This document shows positions 14,241 through 20,338 of a stretch of DNA of 20,338 bases, one piece after another. The stretch's first letter is position 1, and every line of letters starts with the position of its first letter. The stretch comes from a virus: positions 1 through 20,338 of IMG/VR virus record IMGVR_UViG_3300045777_000042; one strand, 5' to 3'. Both the position numbers and the translations under genes were made by a program. Below the pieces are notes generated by a model, which was not told where the DNA came from, did not search any database, and saw only the letters and a list, made by a program, of their open reading frames with translations.

Positions 14241-14603
14241 GATGATTTGAGCGGCGGCGAGCGAGGCGAGGCCCGCAAGCTGCGCGGCGGCGTTGTCGGT
14301 GTCTTTCCAGATCAAGCCGGAGGTGCGGACCTCGGCGTGCCGGAACACGCCGACCGCTTTGGCGTCGGCGGATGTGGCGTCGGTGCGGTCGAAAAGGAGC
14401 CCGGCGGCGGTCTGCGAACCGTCGGACGCCGCCGCGTCGCGCAGCACGTATTTGCCCGAGGCCGTAATCTTGCCGAGCACGGTTCCCGGCTGGAGAACGC
14501 CCTGGCCGGAGGCGATCACGATATTGTCGCGCGACAAATTGCCGGTGTCGTCGAACGACAGCAGGAATGAACCGGCGTGCGGAGTTTCAGTAAGCGAGGT
14601 CAT
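14232..14603 (-). CDS. Head decoration protein (lambda gpD family)
   Basis: This 123-residue protein is close to lambda gpD (110 residues). It contains GVLQPGTVLGKITASGKYVL, then DGSQTAAGLLFDRTDATSAD and a strand-turn stretch VGVFRHAEVRTSGLIWK, which together match the decoration (HDPD) family. It binds the threefold axes of the expanded capsid and stabilises it against internal DNA pressure. It sits between the scaffold-protease gene and the capsid gene as in lambda. The ATG at 14603 has GGAG about 10 bases upstream. It appears intact. Confidence 0.88.
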   Translation of the reverse strand: MTSLTETPHAGSFLLSFDDTGNLSRDNIVIASGQGVLQPGTVLGKITASGKYVLRDAAASDGSQTAAGLLFDRTDATSADAKAVGVFRHAEVRTSGLIWKDTDNAAAQLAGLASLAAAQIIAR

Positions 14604-14621
14604 GGGGCGATATCTCCGGAA

Positions 14622-15014
14622 TCAACGAGAGGGACGGGCGGCGCGGCGCGCGTAGATCGCGGCGGTGTCGATGACTTTCGGCGGATCGATGGCGGCGTTG
14701 CACTCGCCGCCCGGCCCGAGGTTGGGCTGGCGCAGATCGGCCATGACGGCGGACAGCGGCGAGACCGGCGTGGCGCCCGCGACTGGCCCCGCTTCAAGAG
14801 CGGCGGCGGCGTCTTCCGGCGACATGGCGGTCTTGAAGGCGAAGTGATTGGCGAGTGTCTCGCGGCCCTTGGCCGACGCGTGGCCGAGGATGGCGCTGAT
14901 GCGCGCACGCTCAGCTTCGGAACCAGCCTTGACGCCATCGGCGTGGGCGGCGGTGCGGGCGGCGGCGACAGCGGAATCGAGCGTCGCCTGAGTGATCTGG
15001 TTTTCGGTAGACAT
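14622..15014 (-). CDS. Nested capsid scaffold protein (lambda Nu3-like)
   Basis: An in-frame internal start within the protease gene would make a separate 130-residue scaffold from the protease C-terminus. The codon is Met298 of the protease, with a good SD, AGAGGG, 6 bases upstream. The product begins MSTENQITQATLDSAVAAAR, is helical and alanine-rich through about residue 85, and ends in a proline- and arginine-rich tail (ARRAARPSR). Lambda has the same nesting, C containing Nu3, with the scaffold sequence shared. The frame and SD are seen. That it is used is inferred from lambda. Confidence 0.78.
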   Translation of the reverse strand: MSTENQITQATLDSAVAAARTAAHADGVKAGSEAERARISAILGHASAKGRETLANHFAFKTAMSPEDAAAALEAGPVAGATPVSPLSAVMADLRQPNLGPGGECNAAIDPPKVIDTAAIYARRAARPSR

Positions 15015-15905
15015 GAATGGCCCTCTGTTTTGGGTGTTTCGTGCAGCCGAGAGGTCGGCGCCGATCATTGCGAACACGTCGTCAAGCGTGCCGACGGCAT
15101 CGGCCAGGCCAGCGTCAACCGCCGCCTGGCCCATGAAAACGCCCGCCTCTGTCTTGCGGACGGCATCCTCTGTCATCGGGCGATGCACCGCGACGGTCGA
15201 GACGAACAGGCCGTAAATCTGGTCGATCTGGCCTTGAATGCGGGCGCGGGCGTCATCGGGCAGCGCCGAAAGCGGGTGGCCGTCCGCCTTGTAGGCGCCG
15301 GCGGTCAAAAGCGTCGGCTTGACGCCGGATTTTTCCACCTGGGCGGATCGGTCGAGGTGCATCCAGACGACGCCAATCGAGCCGAGGACGCCCGACGGCG
15401 TCGTGACGATCCGGGTCGCGCCGGAGGCGATGGCGTAACCCGCCGAAGCCGCCTGCCCGTTGACGAAAGCGTAAACCGGCTTTTTGGCCGCGAGCGCCCG
15501 CACCTTGGCCGCCGTCTCCATGGCGCCGGAGGCCGAACCGCCCGGCGTGTTCATGTCGAGAATAACCGCGCGGATGGCGGGGTCTTCCGCCGCCGCCAGT
15601 TGCGCGTCGATCCCCTCGTAGGAGGTCAGACCCGATGAAGCGCCGATCCACGCGCCGCGATTGACCAGCTCGCCGAGCACGCCGATCAGCGCCACGCCGT
15701 TCTGTTCGCGATACATCGGGATGGTGCGCCCATCCTCGCCACGCGGGCCGGATGGTTTGCCGACGAAGCGCGAGGCGTCGACCTCGGCCAGCGGCTCAAT
15801 GCCGAACCGGTCGGCGAGGCCCGACGCCAATGTGATCGCCGCCGTTGGATCGACCAGCAGCGGCTGGTTGAAGACCAGCGACGCGATGCGAAAAACCGTG
15901 GTCAT
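14622..15905 (-). CDS. S49-type capsid maturation protease with C-terminal scaffold (lambda gpC-like)
   Basis: This 427-residue protein cleaves scaffold and portal-region proteins during capsid maturation. Residues about 65-285 form the SppA/ClpP-like fold. ILDMNTPGGSASGAMETAAK (116-135) is the oxyanion-strand region. The nucleophile is Ser154 in the NGQAASAGY motif and the general base is Lys206 in AGAYKADGHP, giving the Ser/Lys dyad of the S49 family. Residues 298-427 are the scaffold segment, also made separately (see nested gene). The ATG overlaps the portal stop (ATGA). Length is close to lambda gpC (439). Both catalytic residues are present, so it should be active. Confidence 0.93.
   Translation of the reverse strand: MTTVFRIASLVFNQPLLVDPTAAITLASGLADRFGIEPLAEVDASRFVGKPSGPRGEDGRTIPMYREQNGVALIGVLGELVNRGAWIGASSGLTSYEGIDAQLAAAEDPAIRAVILDMNTPGGSASGAMETAAKVRALAAKKPVYAFVNGQAASAGYAIASGATRIVTTPSGVLGSIGVVWMHLDRSAQVEKSGVKPTLLTAGAYKADGHPLSALPDDARARIQGQIDQIYGLFVSTVAVHRPMTEDAVRKTEAGVFMGQAAVDAGLADAVGTLDDVFAMIGADLSAARNTQNRGPFMSTENQITQATLDSAVAAARTAAHADGVKAGSEAERARISAILGHASAKGRETLANHFAFKTAMSPEDAAAALEAGPVAGATPVSPLSAVMADLRQPNLGPGGECNAAIDPPKVIDTAAIYARRAARPSR
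15021..15026 (-). promoter_or_regulatory. Internal Shine-Dalgarno for the nested scaffold
   Basis: The minus strand reads AGAGGG six bases before the in-frame ATG at 15014-15012, inside the protease coding sequence. It decides the start of the nested scaffold. Confidence 0.7.
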
Positions 15906-17554
15906 TGTGGCGCCGCCTTGTTCTTGTCGCCCGGCTTGTTTCCCGGCTGCGGCTTGTCGTCGCCCGCCTCGGCGGGGACCGCCGCAAGCTGCTTGGCCGC
16001 CTGTTGCGGGATCAGTGGCGGCAGGCCGAGGCGCTCGCGCTCCTTATGCTCGCGCGCCTGCTGCGCCAACACGTCAACCCAATCCTTGCCCTGTTCGGCG
16101 CATTCGTCCTCAAGCGTCGAAAGGCCGCCGTCCATGCGGGTGAGAGCCGCAAGGGCTTCCTTCTGCGGATCGACCCAGCCGCGCGGCGGGCCGACCCATT
16201 TGCCAGCGCAATAGGCAGTCTTGGCCTCGTAAAAGGATGGGGCGCCCTTCGGTAATTTCACGTCACCCCGGTCGATGGCCTCTTCAAGCCACGCCGCGTA
16301 TATCGGCTGCGCGAATTGCGCCGCGAAATTGTCTTTCCGCGCCGTGAACCCGCGCCAGATTTCGACCAGCGCCGCGCGCGCCGAGGAATAATTGACCTGA
16401 CTCCAATCCATCGACAATTGCTCGTAACTGACGCCGATGGCCGTCGCGATGTTGCGCAGCACCGTCCGCTCGAAGCTGTCGAAAACCGAATTCGGGTGGT
16501 TCGGGTTGGTGAGCTTGACGTCTTCGCCTGCCGCCAGAAAATTGATCTTGACGCCCTGAAGGCTGATCGGAGCCTTTTCGTGCCAGTCGAGGCGGCTTTC
16601 CTGATAGGCGGACAGGCCGTCCGACATAGACTCGGCTAACTGTTCGGCGTCGAGCGGCGATGTCACGAAAGCCGCCAGCACGGCGTTCAGCACCGCCGCC
16701 TGCAACTCCGCCTCGTCATATTTGCCGAGCATCCTGATTTTCTTCAGGATCGGCGCCAGCGGCGAGACGCCGCGAAACTGCCCCGCCGCCTGCGGCTCGA
16801 ATGCGTGCGCGACCTGCGGACGGCCCCAGGCCGTGCGGCGCGCAACACGCTCCCAGGTCCATATTTTCAGATTGGCGAAATAGGCTTCGCCGGGATGGGC
16901 GCCGCGAAACCAATAAGCCAGCGGTTCGCCGCGCTCGCCAACCTCGACGCCGCCGCGCAGCAGATAGCTGTCGGGCATATTGTTGCGGTTCGACAGCCGG
17001 TCCGGATGGATGATCTGGACCGCCGTCGAATAAGCGTAGGAGCGCGGAATCCACTGGATTTGCGCGATGGCCTCGCCATCCCAGATGCGATGCCGGAAGC
17101 CCAGCGCCAGCAGACCGCCCCAATTGAGCCGCTCGCCCGCGTCGCAGGCGAAATCGATGTTTTCCGCCCACAGCCGCCATTGCGTCTCGATATTGGCCGC
17201 CAGATCGGCGGCGGCGTCCTCGTCGATGCCGAGCGCGCGAGCGTTGGGCTTGGACGACAGCCGCCAGTTCGAGCCGATGACCGCGTCGACGACGCGCGCG
17301 ACGCCGCCCGATGCCCACCCGTCATTGCGCGCCAGATCGTGGATACGCGCCGAAAGCACAGTGCGGTCGGCGGCGATGGCGACCTGCGGCGCCGGATTAT
17401 AGGGCGACCACGATTGAAGGTCCGGATCGGTCAGCGACGCGCCATGATAGGCCCGGCCCATGCCCCACGCGCCATAGGCCGACGCGCGGGCGGCGGGAGC
17501 GCGCAGGACAGGCGCGCCGTCGGGGCCGAGGATGGACGATATCGGCGAGGTCAT
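15902..17554 (-). CDS. Portal protein (lambda gpB family)
   Basis: This 550-residue protein forms the dodecameric channel at the head vertex through which DNA is packaged. Length matches lambda gpB (533). Conserved stretches include HDLARNDGWASGGVARVVDA, then IGSNWRLSSKPNARALG, QWRLWAENIDFACDAGERLN, RHRIWDGEAIAQIQWIPRSY and a C-terminal WVGPPRGWVDPQKEALAALT. The last 30 or so residues are proline- and lysine-rich (AEAGDDKPQPGNKPGDKNKA) and probably disordered. It starts 2 bases after the gpW stop. Its stop overlaps the protease start by 4 bases. It appears complete. Confidence 0.95.
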   Translation of the reverse strand: MTSPISSILGPDGAPVLRAPAARASAYGAWGMGRAYHGASLTDPDLQSWSPYNPAPQVAIAADRTVLSARIHDLARNDGWASGGVARVVDAVIGSNWRLSSKPNARALGIDEDAAADLAANIETQWRLWAENIDFACDAGERLNWGGLLALGFRHRIWDGEAIAQIQWIPRSYAYSTAVQIIHPDRLSNRNNMPDSYLLRGGVEVGERGEPLAYWFRGAHPGEAYFANLKIWTWERVARRTAWGRPQVAHAFEPQAAGQFRGVSPLAPILKKIRMLGKYDEAELQAAVLNAVLAAFVTSPLDAEQLAESMSDGLSAYQESRLDWHEKAPISLQGVKINFLAAGEDVKLTNPNHPNSVFDSFERTVLRNIATAIGVSYEQLSMDWSQVNYSSARAALVEIWRGFTARKDNFAAQFAQPIYAAWLEEAIDRGDVKLPKGAPSFYEAKTAYCAGKWVGPPRGWVDPQKEALAALTRMDGGLSTLEDECAEQGKDWVDVLAQQAREHKERERLGLPPLIPQQAAKQLAAVPAEAGDDKPQPGNKPGDKNKAAPQ

Positions 17555-17556
17555 GG

Positions 17557-17775
17557 TCAGAATGCCACCCTGCGGCCTCTGGGACGCGCGCCGGGAAGGC
17601 CAAGCTGGCCTTTCAGGTCGCGGATGTAGCCGGCGAGCAAAGCCACGTTCGCCTTGGAGAATTCAGTCCACTTGTCGCCATGGCGCAGGCGGACGACGCC
17701 GCCCGTCGTCATGATGTCGTGATAGGCCTGCTCGGCGGACGCGAGATTGGCCTGCGCCGTGGTTGCGTCGCCCAT
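17557..17775 (-). CDS. Head-tail joining protein (lambda gpW family)
   Basis: This is a 72-residue protein, close to lambda gpW (68 residues). The pattern is clear: two helices around a hairpin, with SAEQAYHDIMTTGGVVRLRH, GDKWTEFSKANVALLAGYIR and DLKGQLGLPGARPRGRR. gpW binds below the portal after packaging and is needed for tail attachment. The ATG overlaps the previous stop as TGATG. It lies directly before the portal, as in lambda. It is distinct from the baseplate W at 10248-10625. Confidence 0.92.
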   Translation of the reverse strand: MGDATTAQANLASAEQAYHDIMTTGGVVRLRHGDKWTEFSKANVALLAGYIRDLKGQLGLPGARPRGRRVAF

Positions 17776-17978
17776 CAGGCCGGAACCTTGGCGTCGGGAG
17801 CGGGTGTGATGGGCGTGTCTTCGGTGGCGGGAGCGGCGGGGGGCTGGGCGGCCTCGGCAGCGGCCTGAAGCAAATCGGCGGCGCGCACGAAGCGTTCGCG
17901 GTCATGGGCGAAATCGCCGGACGCCGCCTGCCCGCGCAAGAATTCAGCGAGGGTTTCGTGTTCGGATTTATCAGCCAT
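17775..17978 (-). CDS. Small acidic protein between terminase and gpW, unknown
   Basis: This is a 67-residue protein without a clear family. The N-terminal half is helical and charged (MADKSEHETLAEFLRGQAAS, DRERFVRAADLLQAAAE). The C-terminal half is proline- and alanine-rich (QPPAAPATEDTPITPAPDAK) and likely unstructured. Both ends overlap neighbours as TGATG, so it is made in step with the terminase and gpW. Lambda has no gene here. It may help terminase or connector assembly, but this is a guess from position only. Confidence 0.7.
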   Translation of the reverse strand: MADKSEHETLAEFLRGQAASGDFAHDRERFVRAADLLQAAAEAAQPPAAPATEDTPITPAPDAKVPA

Positions 17979-19834
17979 CAGGAGCCTCCGTTAAAACTGC
18001 GCGCCATATCCGACAGCGTCCGGCGCGGCTTGCCGGGGTCGCCTTTCAAAGCGGCTTCGCGATTGTCGAGATCGATGTGAGAGGCGACCGAATGCGCGGC
18101 GATGGCGTAGACTGTGCAGTCAAGGGCTTCCGCCGCCTGCGCGCCGATGCGCTCGAACTTACGGACCGGCTTGCCGCCGATCATCTTGACCACGCGGCGC
18201 TCGGACAGAAGCTGCTCGAACCAATTCAGCGGCAAGGTCTTCGAAAAGCGAACCGTCTCGCGATGGCGCGACAGGCGAACCAGCAGCGCCGACTTGACGG
18301 TATCGACGCCGACAACCCACAAGCGCCCCTTGCCGGGGAGCGTCCCTTTGGCGACTTTGCCTTTTGACGCTTCAATGACGGGGCGGTTGCCCCACATGCC
18401 CTTGATGGCCATGATGTTGCGGCGTGCGCGCGGCCAACAGAACTCGTAAACCTGATCGACCCATCCGCCATCGCCCGCATCGACCGCAGTTGCGTCAACG
18501 CCGATTTTCCCGCCGAGCGGGTGAGACCATCGGGTCCCCAGAAGTTCATCAAGCTCACGCCAGACGTGCGGCTCGCCCGGCGACCCCCACAATACGAAAT
18601 GCCCAAGGGCGTAGATCGTGCCGGCGCGGCTCCATCCGTAGACGGCGCATTCAAGGCGGTCGTCTTGGACGTCAACGCCCGCTGTCAAGATCAAAACCTC
18701 GGCAGGGATGCCAAGCCGTTCGCCCGACGCATCCAGCACAGACAACCCAAACGGCTCGACGCGCTCGAAAAGCTCTTCCGGGTCGATCGGGTCGATCGTC
18801 TCGGACCATGGGTCGCCGAGGATGGTGTTTTTAAAAGTGCGAAGCCGGTCAGGATCGTCGCAGACCTGAATGAATTCCGCCGCCAACTTCCCCCAAGAGG
18901 CGTTAAAGTGCGGCGAAATCAACGTGTTCAGCTTGAAGCCGGCATGTCCGACAATTTCAGGCCGCGTCGCGCGCCATTGGCCATCCGCGACCATCTGCAA
19001 CTTGAACCGCTCGTCAATGAGCGCGCCACATTTCGGGCAGGCCCATCGCGCCGTTTCGGGCTTTCCTTTATCCCAGCGAATCTGCCCCCATTCGGGCTCC
19101 GAAAATTCCTGGCATTCGACGCAGCGGATTTCATAAATGCGGCGGTCGCTCGCCTCATACTCGCGGCAAATGGTCGAGGTTTCCAAATCGACCGGCGTCG
19201 AGCCCCTGACGATCTTCCTGTTCGGGAAGGTCATCGTGCGCTTGATCGCCAGATCGACCGGGTCGCCTTCGCTCGTCACCTCCATTCCGTCTTCTTCATC
19301 GATCAGAAGAATTCGAACGGTGTGGCGGCGTAGGTTGCGCGGCGATTTGGCCGCGACGATCTTTAGGGAGCCCCCGGCGAACTTCCGGTGGCGGATGGTG
19401 TTGCGGCCCGTTTCGTCCAGATCGCTCGACAAAGCGCCGCAGACGGCCGGCGTGGCCTCAAAGATCGGCTCCATGTCGGAAACGACATAATCGCGGCAAT
19501 CGTCCTCGGTCGGGAGCAAAAGCAGCAGCGGGGACGGGTCATTAGCGATGAATGACGCCAGCGCCCCCGTCAACAGCGTCGAATACCCGACGCGCGCCGA
19601 TTTCCGAACCGTAACGCGCTCAATCGCAGGCGACGAAATCGCGTCGGCAATCCCTTTCTGAAACGGCCAAAGCCGAACGGGGCCGGTCTTCGCGGCCACG
19701 CCTTCCGGCAGCCGCATGTTTTCTTCGATCCAGAGTGAAAGCTGGACGCGCGGCGGAGGCTTTAGCCGCCGCAGCGCATTGACGCGGACGCGCGCAAGAG
19801 AGTCACTCACCCTTTGACGCCTCGTCGAGCGCAT
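17978..19834 (-). CDS. A: Terminase large subunit (lambda gpA family)
   Basis: This 618-residue packaging motor cuts concatemers and pumps DNA into the head. The Walker A-like motif KSARVGYST (78-86) is nearly that of lambda gpA. Walker B is ILLIDEEDG (175-183). A zinc-ribbon-like pair C238xxC241 and C266xxC269 is present. The nuclease half (about 350-618) has AGVDVQDD with Asp388, and GVDATA with Asp447, as candidate metal ligands. gpA-type terminases cut at cos. The start is uncertain: the ATG at 19834 gives a 32-base overlap with the small subunit, and a GTG at 19810 is an alternative that leaves only a slight overlap. Length is near lambda gpA (641). Confidence 0.95.
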   Translation of the reverse strand: MRSTRRQRVSDSLARVRVNALRRLKPPPRVQLSLWIEENMRLPEGVAAKTGPVRLWPFQKGIADAISSPAIERVTVRKSARVGYSTLLTGALASFIANDPSPLLLLLPTEDDCRDYVVSDMEPIFEATPAVCGALSSDLDETGRNTIRHRKFAGGSLKIVAAKSPRNLRRHTVRILLIDEEDGMEVTSEGDPVDLAIKRTMTFPNRKIVRGSTPVDLETSTICREYEASDRRIYEIRCVECQEFSEPEWGQIRWDKGKPETARWACPKCGALIDERFKLQMVADGQWRATRPEIVGHAGFKLNTLISPHFNASWGKLAAEFIQVCDDPDRLRTFKNTILGDPWSETIDPIDPEELFERVEPFGLSVLDASGERLGIPAEVLILTAGVDVQDDRLECAVYGWSRAGTIYALGHFVLWGSPGEPHVWRELDELLGTRWSHPLGGKIGVDATAVDAGDGGWVDQVYEFCWPRARRNIMAIKGMWGNRPVIEASKGKVAKGTLPGKGRLWVVGVDTVKSALLVRLSRHRETVRFSKTLPLNWFEQLLSERRVVKMIGGKPVRKFERIGAQAAEALDCTVYAIAAHSVASHIDLDNREAALKGDPGKPRRTLSDMARSFNGGS

Positions 19835-20264
19835 CTCTCACGCTTCGGTCCACCGTCTCGATGTCGTGCCGCGTCAGGTGCGGCAGTAATTGCGCAACGT
19901 CAGTCGGCAAAGCCAACATCCGGCCTCGGATTTCACTCAGGATAGACGCCCACTCGCGCTCAACAGCGGAGGCTTCGACCAAGTCGTGCCGCATCGCCGC
20001 GTTCTTGAGCGAATAGCCAACGCGCTGCTCGCGGGCCAGTAAAGCGCGCTCTTTCGCAAGGTCCGCCTGTTCTTCCTCGCCTCCGCGACCCGCTGCAACA
20101 TCCCCAAGGTTGGAGATGATCGCCCGAATAGCGTCAGGGTGCGGATAGACGCCGCGACCAATCTTCGAAATCACGCCGGATTTCACTAATTGCTCGATGC
20201 GCTGCCGCGAATACCCGGTGATTTCCTGCAAATCATGTGCGGAAATCTCCGCTTTTAGCGGCAT
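19803..20264 (-). CDS. Nu1: Terminase small subunit (Nu1-like)
   Basis: This is a 153-residue protein with an N-terminal winged-helix DNA-binding region (ISAHDLQEITGYSRQRIEQL, then VKSGVISKIGRGVYP) resembling lambda gpNu1, which binds the cosB site. The middle is a charged helix, with EEEQADLAKERALLAREQRV, typical of Nu1 oligomerisation or coiled segments. The C-terminus (DVAQLLPHLTRHDIETVDRS) probably contacts the large subunit. The ATG at 20264 has AAGGG about 10 bases upstream. It is the first gene of the visible operon. Confidence 0.85.
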   Translation of the reverse strand: MPLKAEISAHDLQEITGYSRQRIEQLVKSGVISKIGRGVYPHPDAIRAIISNLGDVAAGRGGEEEQADLAKERALLAREQRVGYSLKNAAMRHDLVEASAVEREWASILSEIRGRMLALPTDVAQLLPHLTRHDIETVDRSVRDALDEASKGE

Positions 20265-20338
20265 GTCAAGGCCCTTATGAAAAATTGTGCAGAGTTTTAC
20301 GTCGGGCCTTTACTAGCCGTGGTGAGGGGGGCGCCAGG
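20265..20338 (-). promoter_or_regulatory. Leader before terminase; possible cos region or promoter
   Basis: No gene is visible in these 74 bases to the window edge. They hold a perfect 7-bp inverted repeat, AAGGCCC (20268-20274) and GGGCCTT (20304-20310), with a 29-base AT-rich loop; one arm is next to the terminase start. A GC-rich GGGGGGCGCCAGG occurs at 20326-20338. In lambda-type phages the cos site lies just before the small terminase gene, so these are candidates for cosB or cosN elements. No convincing -35/-10 pair was seen. The assignment is speculative. Confidence 0.3.

Noticed and set aside
14577-15638. 353-codon open frame on the plus strand
   Set aside because: It is antisense to the S49 protease, whose catalytic motifs are intact on the minus strand.
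1-20338. Tailocin (headless phage tail particle)
   Set aside because: A full, apparently intact set of capsid, portal, protease and terminase genes is present, so this is a DNA-packaging phage.
1-20338. CRISPR array, tRNA, rRNA or insertion sequence
   Set aside because: No regularly spaced repeats, cloverleaf-like sequence, rRNA motif or transposase was seen on either strand.

Overview
The window is a continuous, single-direction block of tailed-phage structural genes. It reads right to left on the minus strand, from a packaging terminase at the right edge to a truncated tape measure protein at the left edge. The DNA is GC-rich. Genes abut or overlap by 1 to about 32 bases, mostly as ATGA, TGATG or TAATG junctions, which is typical of one long late operon. 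No host gene, integrase, repressor, lysis gene, tRNA or CRISPR is visible. A prophage and a free phage genome therefore cannot be told apart. The base composition and general protein style would suit an alphaproteobacterial host, but that is only an impression.

Head module (about 20264 down to 12748): small terminase (Nu1-like), large terminase (lambda gpA family), a 67-residue unknown, gpW-like head-tail joiner, lambda gpB-type portal, a ClpP/S49-type maturation protease with an in-frame nested scaffold start (lambda C/Nu3 arrangement), gpD-like decoration protein, gpE-like major capsid protein, a gpFII-like attachment protein, and a 255-residue protein that may be the tail terminator. The order follows lambda closely.

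Tail module (about 11984 down to 1): baseplate spike V, a hydrophobic nearly uncharged 254-residue protein, baseplate W (gp25), J and I. Next come six fibre-related genes ending in a glycine-rich adhesin-like protein and two small accessory proteins. Then come contractile sheath, tail tube, a tail assembly chaperone with a -1 frameshift signal, and the tape measure protein. This order follows P2. The phage is thus a mosaic myovirus with a lambda-type head on a P2-type contractile tail.

The points most worth a second look are: a complete -1 programmed frameshift cassette in the chaperone gene (slippery T TTT TTG, SD-like element 10 bases upstream, GC-rich inverted repeat downstream, and a -1 frame that stays open to the tape measure start); a duplicated beta-rich insertion of about 200 residues in the sheath; the charge-poor extra protein between V and W; and the fibre cassette. 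I see no evidence of a new defence or mobile system.
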